From assembly GCF_030816195.1 (NCBI RefSeq), contig NZ_JAUSXS010000001.1:2503501-2567500 (forward strand): DNA of 64,000 nt, in the 5' to 3' direction. A program made the position numbers and the translations under genes. Positions 30,516 to 39,313 of the stretch are shown here, one piece after another (position 1 is the first letter of the stretch; each line of letters opens with the position of its first letter). Source of the stretch: Pseudomonas sp. W4I3 (lineage in GTDB: Bacteria; Pseudomonadota; Gammaproteobacteria; Pseudomonadales; Pseudomonadaceae). The notes under the pieces were generated by a model. That model searched no databases. It was not told the origin of the DNA and saw only the letters and a program-made list of their open reading frames with translations.

Positions 30516-31319
30516 ATGTCGCAGCACGTGTTTTTCGCCCACGCCAATGGCTTTCCGTCGGCCACTTACGGCAAATTATTCGCGGCCCTGGCCCCCGAAT
30601 ATGCCGTGGCGCATTTGCCGCAGCATGGCCACGACCCCAGGTTTCCGGTGGACGATAACTGGCAGAACCTGGTGGATGAACTGATCCATCACCTGCAACA
30701 GCAACCGGAGCCGGTGTGGGGCGTCGGCCATTCCTTGGGCGGGGTGTTGCACTTGCACGCCGCCATGCGCTGCCCGCAGTTGTACCGTGGCGTGGTGATG
30801 CTGGACTCTCCGGTATTGACCCGCGCTGACCGCTGGGTGATTCGCGCCGCCAAACGCCTGGGTTTCATTGACCGTCTGACCCCGGCCGGTCGCACCCTGG
30901 GCCGTCGTGAAGAGTTCAGCGACCTGGACGCCGCGCGTGCGTACTTCGCCGGCAAGACCCTGTTCCGAGGTTTCGACCCCGAGTGCTTTGACGCGTATCT
31001 GCAACACGGGCTGCTGCAAGTGGGCGACCGCCTGCGTTTGCGTTTCGACCCGGCTACTGAAATCAGCATCTACCGAGGCGTGCCCCACACCAGCCCCGGC
31101 CAGGTGCGCCAGTTGAAAGTGCCGCTGGCGGTGGTGCGCGGCCGTCAAAGCCGTGTGGTCATGCGCCATCACGCCAGCGGCGTCGGGCGCCTGCCCATGG
31201 GTGAACTGCTCACCATGCCCGGCGGCCATATGTTCCCCCTTGAGCGACCCCAGGACACCGCCACCTTGATCAAGAACCTGTTTGCCCGCTGGCAAGCCCG
31301 TGAGCGCAGTTGCGCATGA
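30516..31319 (+). CDS. Alpha/beta hydrolase, first of a pair
   Basis: This is a 267-residue alpha/beta hydrolase. The oxyanion-region motif FAHANGFPSATY is near the start, the nucleophile is Ser73 in GVGHSLGG, and the C-terminal MPGGHMFPLERP supplies the catalytic His. The FAHANGFPS form is typical of a clade of uncharacterised Pseudomonas esterases. The gene ends in a four-base overlap with the next hydrolase gene, so they are translated together. The substrate is unknown. Confidence 0.87.
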   Translation: MSQHVFFAHANGFPSATYGKLFAALAPEYAVAHLPQHGHDPRFPVDDNWQNLVDELIHHLQQQPEPVWGVGHSLGGVLHLHAAMRCPQLYRGVVMLDSPVLTRADRWVIRAAKRLGFIDRLTPAGRTLGRREEFSDLDAARAYFAGKTLFRGFDPECFDAYLQHGLLQVGDRLRLRFDPATEISIYRGVPHTSPGQVRQLKVPLAVVRGRQSRVVMRHHASGVGRLPMGELLTMPGGHMFPLERPQDTATLIKNLFARWQARERSCA

Positions 31320-32170
31320 GCGCGCCCGTGGAAGAAGTACGCCTGAGCCTGCCGCATATCGAATTGGCCGCCCATCTGTTTGGTCCTGAAGACGGTTTGC
31401 CGGTCATTGCCCTGCATGGCTGGCTGGACAACGCCAACAGCTTTGCGCGCCTGGCGCCGAAGCTGCAGGGTTTGCGCATCGTCGCGTTGGACATGGCCGG
31501 GCACGGGCACTCGGCGCACCGTCCGCCGGGTGCCGGTTATGCGGTGTGGGACTATGTCCACGACGTCTTGCAAGTGGCCGAACAGCTGGGCTGGCAACGT
31601 TTTGCATTACTTGGCCATTCCATGGGTGCGATCGTCTCCCTGGTTCTGGCCGGCGCGTTACCCGAGCGCGTGACGCACCTGGGCTTGATCGACGGCTTGA
31701 TCCCGCCGACCGCCAGCGGCGAGAACGCGGCCGAGCGCATGGGCAGGGCATTGCAGGAGCAATTGAGCCTGGGCAAGAAGCGCAAGCCGGTCTATGCCAG
31801 CCTGGATCGGGCGGTCGAGGCGCGGATGCATGGCCTCGTCGCGGTCAGCCGCGAAGCCGCCGAACTGCTGGCCCAGCGCGGTTTGATGCCGGTGCCGGGG
31901 GGCTATACCTGGCGCAGCGACAGCCGCCTGACCCTGGCGTCACCGGTGCGTCTGACCGATGAGCAAGCCATGTCTTTCGTACGACGAGTGGCTTGTCCGA
32001 CGCAGTTGGTGGCGGCGGCTGACGGCATGTTGGCGAAACATCCCGAATTGCTTTCACAGCTACCCTTTAGCGTAACGACGCTGCCGGGCGGTCACCATTT
32101 GCACCTGAATGACGAGGCCGGTGCGGTTCTTGTTGCAGACTGTTTCAATCGGTTCTTCTCCGCGCCTTGA
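31316..32170 (+). CDS. Alpha/beta hydrolase, second of a pair
   Basis: This is a 284-residue alpha/beta hydrolase. HGWLDNANSFARLAP forms the oxyanion loop, Ser102 lies in LLGHSMGA and the catalytic His is in LPGGHHLHL. LDMAGHGHSAHRPPG is the conserved loop before the nucleophile elbow. It starts inside the stop codon of the previous hydrolase gene. The MEST-like arrangement suggests an esterase or epoxide hydrolase relative, not resolvable further. Confidence 0.87.
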   Translation: MSAPVEEVRLSLPHIELAAHLFGPEDGLPVIALHGWLDNANSFARLAPKLQGLRIVALDMAGHGHSAHRPPGAGYAVWDYVHDVLQVAEQLGWQRFALLGHSMGAIVSLVLAGALPERVTHLGLIDGLIPPTASGENAAERMGRALQEQLSLGKKRKPVYASLDRAVEARMHGLVAVSREAAELLAQRGLMPVPGGYTWRSDSRLTLASPVRLTDEQAMSFVRRVACPTQLVAAADGMLAKHPELLSQLPFSVTTLPGGHHLHLNDEAGAVLVADCFNRFFSAP

Positions 32171-32219
32171 CTTGGCGCGGTCAACTGCCGACGCTGGGCG
32201 GATTGAAAGGGAGTCAACC

Positions 32220-32276
32220 ATGAACCATCTTCAAACCGCTGCACCGCTCCATGGCCAGGGCTCACTGATCCGATGA
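32220..32276 (+). CDS. Possible 18-codon leader ORF coupled to the DUF4892 gene
   Basis: An 18-codon ORF (MNHLQTAAPLHGQGSLIR) starts at ATG 32220 with a good GGGAG site six bases upstream. Its TGA stop overlaps the ATG of the DUF4892 gene. The DUF4892 gene itself has no ribosome-binding site, so its translation would depend on reinitiation after this ORF. No family is recognised; the peptide may be only a coupling device. Confidence 0.45.
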   Translation: MNHLQTAAPLHGQGSLIR

Positions 32277-33091
32277 GCCTGGTTAAAGGCTGTATCCGTG
32301 CCCTTGGACTCTGCTGCTTCAGCCCGCTCGTGTTCGCCGCCGATGTGCCGGGAAGCCAGGATTTACCCGTCATTGCCCGCCAAGTGGACGCGCAGATCGT
32401 CGACTACCGTCCCGCTGAAGAAAGGGAGCGCATCTACCCCTTGGGTGCGATCCGCAAGATCAGCGGCCAACTGCGTTCCGAAGGCCAGGCCACCGCGCGC
32501 GGCCAAACCACCGCGATTACTTACGAATTGCCTGCCGAGCACAGCTCCAGCGTGGCGTTTACCGCCACCCGCGAAGCCTTGCAGGCCAAGGGCGCGCAAC
32601 TGTTGTTCTGGTGCCAGGCCCGCGATTGTGGCGAAAGCAGTCTGTGGGCCAACGAAGTGTTCGGCAATGCCAAGCTGGTAGGAGCCGACGGCCAGCAGGA
32701 GTACCTGCTGTTGCGTCTGGCGGCGCCGCAGGACAACTCGCTGGTGGCGCTTTACGGCATCACCCGTGGCAACCGTCGCGCCTACCTGCATGTGGAGCAG
32801 TTGGACGCCAGCACGCCATTGGGCACGCTTTTGCCCACTTCGGCGACGCTGTTGCGGGAGCTGAAAAGCACCGGCGACCTGGACTTTCCTGCGCTGGGCG
32901 CCGAGCCCGACGCGACCTGGTTAACCTTGATTTCCCGTGGGTTGAACCTCGACACCACCTTGCGCGTCAGCCTGAGCGGAGCCAACGCCCAAGCCTGGCG
33001 TCAGGGCCTGATCGACAATGGCGTGCGCGCCGCGCGCCTGGAAATCGGCAACGGCGACGCGCAAGGCCTGCACGTGCATCTGATACGCTAA
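32273..33091 (+). CDS. DUF4892 family exported protein
   Basis: This 272-residue protein has an N-terminal signal peptide (CIRALGLCCFSPLVFA, cleavage before ADVPGS). The segments DAQIVDYRPAEERERIYPLG and YELPAEHSSSVAFTATREALQAKGAQ identify the DUF4892 family of Pseudomonas periplasmic proteins. LFWCQARDCGESSLWANEVFG holds a Cys pair that may form a disulfide. The C-terminal third (TLRVSLSGANAQAWRQGLIDNGV) resembles an OmpA-like peptidoglycan-binding fold, but weakly. The function is unknown. Confidence 0.82.
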   Translation: MSLVKGCIRALGLCCFSPLVFAADVPGSQDLPVIARQVDAQIVDYRPAEERERIYPLGAIRKISGQLRSEGQATARGQTTAITYELPAEHSSSVAFTATREALQAKGAQLLFWCQARDCGESSLWANEVFGNAKLVGADGQQEYLLLRLAAPQDNSLVALYGITRGNRRAYLHVEQLDASTPLGTLLPTSATLLRELKSTGDLDFPALGAEPDATWLTLISRGLNLDTTLRVSLSGANAQAWRQGLIDNGVRAARLEIGNGDAQGLHVHLIR

Positions 33092-33100
33092 GCGCCACAG

Positions 33101-33125
33101 GGCGAACGGACCTGCGCCGTTCGCC
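33101..33125. terminator. Hairpin after the DUF4892 gene
   Basis: GGCGAACGG and CCGTTCGCC form a perfect 9-bp stem around a seven-base loop. There is no immediate T tract; a CCCCTTTTT run follows about 25 bases later. Confidence 0.5.
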
Positions 33126-33162
33126 TAAGCTGTCCTCTACAGCCCCTTTTTCGAGATACCCG

Positions 33163-34224
33163 ATGCTCAATAACGATCGCCTGCTGGTGCAAATCCTGCT
33201 GCTGGTGCTGTTTGGTGCCAGCTTCTGGGTCATGGCGCCCTTCTGGTCGGCGCTGTTCTGGGGCGCGGTGCTGGCGTTCGCCAGCTGGCCGCTGATGGTA
33301 CTGCTGACGCGTGGGTTGGGCGGTCGCGAATCGCTGGCGGCCGGTATCCTGACGTTGGGCTGGATGTTGCTGGTAGCGCTGCCGCTGGTGTGGCTGGGTT
33401 TCAACCTGGCGGACCATGTGCGCGATGCCGTGTTGTTGATCAAGGACATCCAGGTCGACGGTTTGCCCGATGCGCCCGCCTGGTTGGGCTCGCTTCCTCT
33501 TATCGGCGAGCGGTTGGTGGCGACCTGGGACAGCATCGACCAACAGGGTGCCGCGCTGATGCTCAGCATCAAGCCTTACCTGGGCCAGGTCGGCAATTGG
33601 TTGCTGGCGCGCAGTGCGCAAATTGGCGGCGGCATTCTCGAACTGACCTTGAGCCTGGTCTTTGTGTTCTTTTTCTACCGCGACGGGCCGCGCCTGGCGA
33701 TGTTTGTGCACCGTCTGCTCGAGCGCCTGATCGGCGACCGCGCCGGTTACTACATCGAGCTGGTGGCCGGTACCGTCCAGCGGGTGGTCAATGGCGTGAT
33801 CGGCACGGCTGCCGCCCAGGCCTTGCTGGCGCTGATCGGCTTCCTGATCGCCGGCGTGCCTGGCGCGTTGCTGCTGGGCGGCGTCACCTTCCTGCTCAGC
33901 CTGATTCCCATGGGCCCGCCGCTGGTGTGGATTCCCGCCACGGCGTGGTTGGCGTGGAAGGGTGACTACACCTACGCAGTGTTCCTCGGCGTATGGGGTA
34001 CTTTCATCATCAGCGGCGTGGACAACGTGCTCAAGCCTTACCTGATCAGCCGTGGCGGCAACCTGCCGCTGGTGATCGTGCTGCTGGGAGTGTTCGGCGG
34101 TTTGATCGCGTTCGGCTTTATCGGCCTGTTTATCGGCCCGACCCTACTTGCGGTGGCCTACAGCCTGTTGACCGACTGGAGTGCAACCCAGGCCCAGGCG
34201 CGGCGCGAAGACCGCCCGCTTTAG
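33163..34224 (+). CDS. AI-2E family transporter (PerM-like)
   Basis: This 353-residue inner-membrane protein is of the AI-2E/PerM family, with seven to eight hydrophobic helices. The N-terminal pair FWVMAPFWSALFWGAVLAFASWP and the C-terminal GGLIAFGFIGLFIGPTLLAVAY are the conserved ends. FFFYRDGPRL is the usual cytoplasmic loop. Family members have been linked to permeation of signalling molecules or to Na+/H+ exchange; neither can be chosen here. The frame is open far upstream in a different gene, but ATG 33163 begins the family sequence. Its stop overlaps that of the convergent kinase gene by four bases. Confidence 0.87.
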   Translation: MLNNDRLLVQILLLVLFGASFWVMAPFWSALFWGAVLAFASWPLMVLLTRGLGGRESLAAGILTLGWMLLVALPLVWLGFNLADHVRDAVLLIKDIQVDGLPDAPAWLGSLPLIGERLVATWDSIDQQGAALMLSIKPYLGQVGNWLLARSAQIGGGILELTLSLVFVFFFYRDGPRLAMFVHRLLERLIGDRAGYYIELVAGTVQRVVNGVIGTAAAQALLALIGFLIAGVPGALLLGGVTFLLSLIPMGPPLVWIPATAWLAWKGDYTYAVFLGVWGTFIISGVDNVLKPYLISRGGNLPLVIVLLGVFGGLIAFGFIGLFIGPTLLAVAYSLLTDWSATQAQARREDRPL

Positions 34225-35258
34225 GCCCTGGGCAGCCACATCACGGCAGTCAGGCCGCCGCCTGGCGTATCGTCCAGGCTCAGGTGGCCGCCAAGGCGCT
34301 CGACCGCTTCCCGGGCGATCGTCATGCCCAGGCCGACACCGCCGGAATTACGGTTGCGCGAGCCTTCCAGGCGAAAGAACGGCTCGAACACCGCTTCGCG
34401 CTTGTCAGCCGCAATGCCGGGCCCGTGGTCAATCACGCGGATCACCAGGGCCCCGCGGCTGTCCGCCAGTTCCACGCGCGCCGAGCCGGCATAGCGCAGG
34501 GCATTGTCGATCAGGTTGTTGAGGCACGAGCGCAGCGCCATCGGCTGCACCTGCAACGGCGCGCAGGTGCCGCAAAACTGCACGTCGCTGCCTTGGTCCT
34601 GAGCGTTTTCGCTGAGTGATTCCACCAGCGCCTGTACGTCGAGCCAGTGGCGGGTCTCGCTGGTGCGCTGTTCGTGCAGATAGCTCAAGGTGGCGTCGAG
34701 CATGCCGATCATGTCGTCCAGGTCCTGGCGCATCTGGCCTTGCAGCCTGGTGTCTTCGATCTGTTCCAGGCGCAGTTTCAGCCGCGAGAGGGGCGTGCGC
34801 AGGTCATGGGAGACCGCGCCAAGCATGCGCGCGCGCTGGCTGACCTGTTCGCGGATGCGCCTTTGCATCAGGTTGAAGGTGGACGCGGCCTGGCGCGCTT
34901 CGCGAGGCCCGGACTCGTCGAGAGGCGGGCTGTCGAGATCGACACTCAAGCGCTCGGCCGCCGCACTGAGCCGCTGGATCGGCCGGCTCAACAGCTTGGC
35001 GCCGTACCACGCGGCGATGATCAGCGAGATGAACTGGAACGTCAGCGGCACCACCGGGCCACCGAACCAGGGGCGATGGTGCTTGACCAGGGGCTTCATC
35101 GAGCCGTCCGGCTGCTCGACGAAGGTTTCCTGTGGCGGTGGCGGTGGCGGCGGGCCGTAATGATGGAACCAGAAGAACGCCAGCAGATGCGCCAGCACAA
35201 TGGCCACCAATAACACGCCGAACAGCCGGCCGAACAACGTATTGAAGGTGGCGCGCAT
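34221..35258 (-). CDS. Sensor histidine kinase with poly-proline periplasmic loop
   Basis: This is a 345-residue class I kinase. TM1 is about 10-31, the periplasmic loop only about 38 residues (32-70), TM2 about 71-90, then HAMP, HisKA with His151 (AVSHDLRTPLSRL), and the ATPase domain (NNLIDNALRYA, DHGPGI, GVGLGMTIA). The short loop holds seven prolines in a row and is His-rich on both sides (FHHYG and KHHRPWFGG), which is unusual and could bind a metal or sense the membrane. Its start shares one base with the stop of the response regulator gene, so the pair is one operon. Confidence 0.93.
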   Translation of the reverse strand: MRATFNTLFGRLFGVLLVAIVLAHLLAFFWFHHYGPPPPPPPQETFVEQPDGSMKPLVKHHRPWFGGPVVPLTFQFISLIIAAWYGAKLLSRPIQRLSAAAERLSVDLDSPPLDESGPREARQAASTFNLMQRRIREQVSQRARMLGAVSHDLRTPLSRLKLRLEQIEDTRLQGQMRQDLDDMIGMLDATLSYLHEQRTSETRHWLDVQALVESLSENAQDQGSDVQFCGTCAPLQVQPMALRSCLNNLIDNALRYAGSARVELADSRGALVIRVIDHGPGIAADKREAVFEPFFRLEGSRNRNSGGVGLGMTIAREAVERLGGHLSLDDTPGGGLTAVMWLPRA

Positions 35259-36022
35259 CAGCCGATATCCCGCGCGTCGAACAGGTAGCCTTCGCCGCGA
35301 ACGGTCTTGATCAGGTGGGGGGCCTTGGGATCGTCGCCCAGTTTCTGGCGCAGGCGCGATACCAGCAGGTCGATGCTGCGATCAAAGGCTTCGATGGAGC
35401 GACCGCGGGCGGCATCCAGCAATTGCTCGCGGCTCAATACGCGGCGCGGACGTTCGATGAACACCCACAGCAGACGGAACTCGGCATTGGACAGCGGCAC
35501 CACCAGGCCGTTGTCGGCGACCAATTGACGCAACACGCTGTTGAGCCGCCAGTTGTCGAAGCGGATGTTGGCGCGTTGCTCGGTGCGGTCATCGCGCACC
35601 CGACGCAGGATGGTCTGGATGCGTGCCACCAGTTCGCGCGGTTCAAAGGGTTTGGACATATAGTCGTCGGCGCCCAGTTCCAGGCCGATGATGCGGTCGG
35701 TGGGCTCGCAGCGGGCGGTGAGCATCAGGATTGGAATGTCCGATTCAGCCCGCAGCCAGCGGCACAAGGTGAGGCCGTCTTCGCCCGGCAGCATCAGGTC
35801 GAGCACCACCACATCGAAGGTTTCGGCTTGCATGGCCTGGCGCATCGCCGCGCCGTCGGTGACGCCCGTGGCGAGAATGTTGAAGCGCGCCAGGTAGTCG
35901 ATCAGCAGTTCACGAATCGGCACATCGTCATCGACGATCAGCGCACGGGTGTTCCAGCGCTTGTCGTCGGCGATCACCGCGCCTGTGTGCTCGTCGTTTA
36001 CCGGGACGGAAGGAGTATGCAT
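35258..36022 (-). CDS. OmpR-family response regulator
   Basis: This is a 254-residue DNA-binding response regulator paired with the kinase just downstream. The receiver has the acidic pair in LIVDDDVP, phospho-acceptor Asp75 (VVVLDLMLPG) and Lys in YMSKPFEPREL. The C-terminal winged helix ends RLRQKLGDDPKAPHLIKTVRGEGYLF. The start is uncertain: the frame extends to 36187, and ATG 36022, used here, leaves an unusually long 26-residue lead before the receiver and has no clear ribosome-binding site. It is divergent from pyrF. Confidence 0.92.
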   Translation of the reverse strand: MHTPSVPVNDEHTGAVIADDKRWNTRALIVDDDVPIRELLIDYLARFNILATGVTDGAAMRQAMQAETFDVVVLDLMLPGEDGLTLCRWLRAESDIPILMLTARCEPTDRIIGLELGADDYMSKPFEPRELVARIQTILRRVRDDRTEQRANIRFDNWRLNSVLRQLVADNGLVVPLSNAEFRLLWVFIERPRRVLSREQLLDAARGRSIEAFDRSIDLLVSRLRQKLGDDPKAPHLIKTVRGEGYLFDARDIG

Positions 36023-36282
36023 AGTGCGGTCATCTGCCTGATTGTTACGGCCAGCATAGGCGCCCAACCCCATGGCTGGAAGTGCTGGACGTTCGGTCAT
36101 GCGGGCGAGGCTAGCGGTAGGGCGTGTTGGGTGCATGTCGTGAATGTATCGCTTTTGAAATAATGCCCGAAAACCTGCGCCACTCAACGCCGAAATGGGT
36201 ATTTACCGATCATCGGATCCCGCAACGGCGCCGCTTGCGCTACAATCCGCGCCGATTTCGACTTGCCTGAGAGCCTATTCCA

Positions 36283-36981
36283 ATGTCCGTCTGCCAGACT
36301 CCTATCATCGTCGCCCTGGATTACCCTACCCGTGACGCCGCACTGAAGCTGGCTGACCAGTTGGACCCCGCGCTCTGCCGGGTCAAGGTCGGCAAGGAAC
36401 TGTTCACCAGTTGCGCGGCGGAAATCGTCGGCACCCTGCGTGACAAAGGCTTCGAAGTGTTCCTGGACCTGAAATTCCACGATATCCCCAACACCACCGC
36501 CATGGCGGTCAAGGCGGCGGCCGAGATGGGCGTGTGGATGGTCAACGTGCATTGCTCCGGCGGCCTGCGCATGATGAGTGCCTGCCGTGAAGTGCTGGAA
36601 CAGCGCAGCGGGCCCAAACCGCTGCTGATCGGCGTGACCGTGCTGACCAGCATGGAACGTGAAGACCTGGCCAGCATCGGCCTGGACATCGAGCCGCAGG
36701 AGCAGGTGTTGCGCCTGGCCGCCCTGGCGCAGAAGGCCGGCCTTGATGGGCTGGTCTGCTCGGCGCTGGAAGCCCAGGCACTCAAGACCGCCCATCCGGC
36801 GCTGCAACTGGTGACCCCTGGAATCCGCCCGGCGGGCAGCGCCCAGGATGACCAGCGCCGTATTCTGACGCCACGCCAGGCGCTGGATGCCGGTTCCGAC
36901 TACCTGGTGATTGGCCGTCCGATCAGCCAAGCGGCCGATCCGGCCAAGGCGTTGGCAGCCGTCGTCGCCGAGATAGCCTGA
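36283..36981 (+). CDS. pyrF: Orotidine 5'-phosphate decarboxylase
   Basis: PyrF (232 residues) makes UMP, the last step of de novo pyrimidine synthesis. The catalytic tetrad region is [11 protein letters not shown] (Asp62, Lys64, Asp67), with VALDY at the start and [14 protein letters not shown] plus the phosphate-binding GRPIS near the end. A TACAAT at 36241-36246 is a plausible -10 element 36 bases before the ATG. It is transcribed alone, divergent from the two-component system. Confidence 0.97.
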   Translation: MSVCQTPIIVALDYPTRDAALKLADQLDPALCRVKVGKELFTSCAAEIVGTLRDKGFEVFLDLKFHDIPNTTAMAVKAAAEMGVWMVNVHCSGGLRMMSACREVLEQRSGPKPLLIGVTVLTSMEREDLASIGLDIEPQEQVLRLAALAQKAGLDGLVCSALEAQALKTAHPALQLVTPGIRPAGSAQDDQRRILTPRQALDAGSDYLVIGRPISQAADPAKALAAVVAEIA

Positions 36982-36987
36982 TACAGA

Positions 36988-37078
36988 ATGTGGGAGGGGG
37001 CTTGCCCCGATGGCGGTGGATCAGCCGGTGCATCTGCTGACTGTCACACCGCAATCGGGAGCAAGCCCCCTCCCACTT
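36988..37078. repeat. REP doublet after pyrF
   Basis: GTGGGAGGGGGCTTGCCCCGA on the left is matched by the inverse CGGGAGCAAGCCCCCTCCCAC on the right. The spacer carries GTGCATCTGCTGACTGTCACACCGC. It follows the pyrF stop by a few bases and could act as its terminator. Confidence 0.9.
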
Positions 37079-37121
37079 TTTGATTCGGTTTCGCCAGCTA
37101 TATATGAGCGATGAAGATCCC

Positions 37122-37185
37122 CTGTGGGAGGGGGCTTGCCCCCGATGACGGTGGTTCAGCCAGTGCATCTGTTGACTGTCACACC
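37122..37185. repeat. REP unit with decayed partner
   Basis: A second REP begins GTGGGAGGGGGCTTGCCCCCG and runs through the usual spacer (GTTGACTGTCACACCGCC), but the right-hand partner is degraded to CAGCGGAAGCAATCACATT. The same left half occurs 130 bases upstream, so the two probably arose by local duplication followed by decay. Confidence 0.75.
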
Positions 37186-37219
37186 GCCAGCGGAAGCAAT
37201 CACATTCATCTGTTGCGTA

Positions 37220-38227
37220 TCAACTGACCTTCAGCACCAACTTGCCAAAGTTCTCACCGTTGAACAGCTTCATCAACGTCTCGGGGAATGTCTCCAGCCC
37301 TTCTACGATATCTTCCTTGCTCTTGAGCTTGCCCTGCGCCATCCAGCCGGCCATCTCTTGCCCGGCCGCGGCAAACTTTGCCGCGTGATCCATCACCACA
37401 AAGCCTTCCATCCGTGCGCGGTTGACCAGCAGTGACAAATAGTTGGCCGGGCCTTTCACGGCTTCTTTGTTGTTGTACTGGCTGATGGCCCCGCAAATCA
37501 CCACCCGCGCCTTCAGTGCCAGGCGGCTGAGCACCGCGTCGAGAATATCGCCGCCCACGTTATCGAAATACACATCCACGCCTTTGGGACACTCACGCTT
37601 GAGGGCGGCGGGTACATCTTCGTGTTTGTAGTCGATGGCGGCATCGAAGCCCAATTCGTCGACCAGGAACTTGCACTTGTCGGCGCCGCCGGCGATGCCC
37701 ACCACGCGACAGCCCTTGAGCTTGGCGATCTGTCCGGCAATGCTGCCTACCGCACCGGCTGCGCCGGAGATCACCACGGTCTCGCCAGGCTTGGGTGCGC
37801 CCGTTTCCAGCAGCGCAAAGTAGGCGGTCATGCCGGTCATGCCCAGCGCGGACAGGTAGCGGGGCAGGGGCGCCAGCTTCGGGTCGACCTTGTAGAACCC
37901 GCGCGGCTCGCCCAGGAAGTAATCCTGCACGCCCAAGGCGCCGTTGACGTAGTCGCCGACCGCAAAGTTCGGGTGGTTGGAGGCGATCACTTTGCCCACG
38001 CCCAATGCCCGCATCACTTCCCCAAGGCCCACCGGTGGAATGTAGGATTTGCCCTCATTCATCCAGCCGCGCATGGCGGGGTCCAGGGACAGGTACTCGT
38101 TCTGTACCAGCACTTGCCCGTCCTGCGGCGTGCCCACCGGCACTTCCTGATAGGTGAAGGTTTCCCGCGTGGCCGCTCCGACCGGGCGTTTGGCAAGCAG
38201 GAACTGGCGGTTGGTGTGGGCAGTCAT
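37220..38227 (-). CDS. Zinc-independent NADP-dependent oxidoreductase (MDR family)
   Basis: This is a 335-residue medium-chain reductase of the curA/leukotriene B4 dehydrogenase branch. It has the GroES-like N-terminal half (EYLSLDPAMRGWMN), then the nucleotide fold with ISGAAGAVGSIAGQIAKLKGCRVVGIAGG, and the CGAISQYN segment in the active site. No structural or catalytic zinc cysteines are present. Relatives reduce activated double bonds of enones with NADPH. It is divergent from a short-chain dehydrogenase gene with a palindrome between them. Confidence 0.9.
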   Translation of the reverse strand: MTAHTNRQFLLAKRPVGAATRETFTYQEVPVGTPQDGQVLVQNEYLSLDPAMRGWMNEGKSYIPPVGLGEVMRALGVGKVIASNHPNFAVGDYVNGALGVQDYFLGEPRGFYKVDPKLAPLPRYLSALGMTGMTAYFALLETGAPKPGETVVISGAAGAVGSIAGQIAKLKGCRVVGIAGGADKCKFLVDELGFDAAIDYKHEDVPAALKRECPKGVDVYFDNVGGDILDAVLSRLALKARVVICGAISQYNNKEAVKGPANYLSLLVNRARMEGFVVMDHAAKFAAAGQEMAGWMAQGKLKSKEDIVEGLETFPETLMKLFNGENFGKLVLKVS

Positions 38228-38281
38228 GGCGGCAACTCTTTAGAAATGAACTAGGAGTGATAGACAAGGAACGGTCCGTGA

Positions 38282-38312
38282 GCAAGTTTGTTCGCTCTAC
38301 GCGAATGCTTGC
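38282..38312. promoter_or_regulatory. Nested palindrome between the divergent oxidoreductase genes
   Basis: GCAAG (38282-38286) and CTTGC (38308-38312) flank TTCGC (38291-38295) and GCGAA (38301-38305) around TCTAC. The nested symmetry in a divergent promoter region suggests a dimeric repressor site. No regulator gene is adjacent, so the factor is unknown. Confidence 0.45.
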
Positions 38313-38454
38313 CGATAGACAGGCTTGATAGTCTGCCGGGGCGCTTTATCACCCAGACTCATGCAGCGCCAACCGGCCTTTTGATAATGCTGACGCGCCG
38401 CTCCGGTCCTTGGCTAGACTCGCTCGACGGCTATTAACCCACAGGACATTCCCC

Positions 38455-39216
38455 ATGAGCATGACATTTTCCGGCCAGGTCGCCCTGGTGACCGGCGCCG
38501 CCGCCGGTATTGGCCGCGCTACCGCGTTGGCGTTTACCGCCGAAGGCTTGAAAGTGGTGGTGGCCGACCTGGATGTGGCGGGCGGTGAAGGCACTGTCGC
38601 GTTGATTCAGCAGTCCGGGGGCGAAGCGATGTTCGTGCGCTGCAACGTCACCCTGGAGGCGGATGTGCAGCAGTTGATGGCGCAGACCGTCGCTGCCTAC
38701 GGGCGCCTGGACTATGCCTTCAACAATGCCGGGATCGAGATCGAGAAGGGCAAGCTGGCCGACGGCAGCCTGGATGAGTTCGACGCCATCATGGGTGTCA
38801 ACGTCAAGGGCGTGTGGTTGTGCATGAAGTATCAGCTGCCGCTGTTGCTGGCCCAGGGCGGTGGAGCCATCGTCAATACGGCTTCGGTAGCGGGTTTGGG
38901 GGCGGCGCCCAAGATGAGCATCTATGCGGCCTCCAAGCATGCGGTGATCGGCCTGACGAAGTCGGCAGCCATTGAGTACGCAAAAAAGAAAATCCGCGTC
39001 AACGCCGTCTGCCCGGCGGTGATCGATACCGATATGTTCCGCCGCGCCTATGAAGCTGATCCGCGCAAGGCCGACTTTGCGGCGGCGATGCACCCGGTGG
39101 GGCGCATTGGCAAGGTCGAGGAAATCGCCAGCGCAGTCTTGTACCTGTGCAGTGATGGTGCGGCTTTCACCACCGGCCAGGCGCTGGCGGTGGACGGTGG
39201 TGCGACGGCGATTTAA
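38455..39216 (+). CDS. Short-chain dehydrogenase/reductase
   Basis: This is a 253-residue classical SDR. The cofactor motif is TGAAAGIG (14-21), and Asp38/Asp40 in VVADLDV suggests NAD preference. NNAG is at 90-93, and the catalytic Ser144, Tyr157 and Lys161 appear in NTASVAG and YAASKHA. The C-terminal GQALAVDGGATAI closes the substrate pocket. GGA lies before ATG 38455. The substrate is unknown; sequence form resembles glucose/3-ketoacyl type dehydrogenases. Confidence 0.92.
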   Translation: MSMTFSGQVALVTGAAAGIGRATALAFTAEGLKVVVADLDVAGGEGTVALIQQSGGEAMFVRCNVTLEADVQQLMAQTVAAYGRLDYAFNNAGIEIEKGKLADGSLDEFDAIMGVNVKGVWLCMKYQLPLLLAQGGGAIVNTASVAGLGAAPKMSIYAASKHAVIGLTKSAAIEYAKKKIRVNAVCPAVIDTDMFRRAYEADPRKADFAAAMHPVGRIGKVEEIASAVLYLCSDGAAFTTGQALAVDGGATAI

Positions 39217-39313
39217 GACTTCACACTGCAGGCTGTTCGAAAAGGACTGGGGTGCTGTGAGGTGTTTCCATAGCTGGCAAAAAGCCGTGATCGAATGTGT
39301 ATCAACAGGTTAA

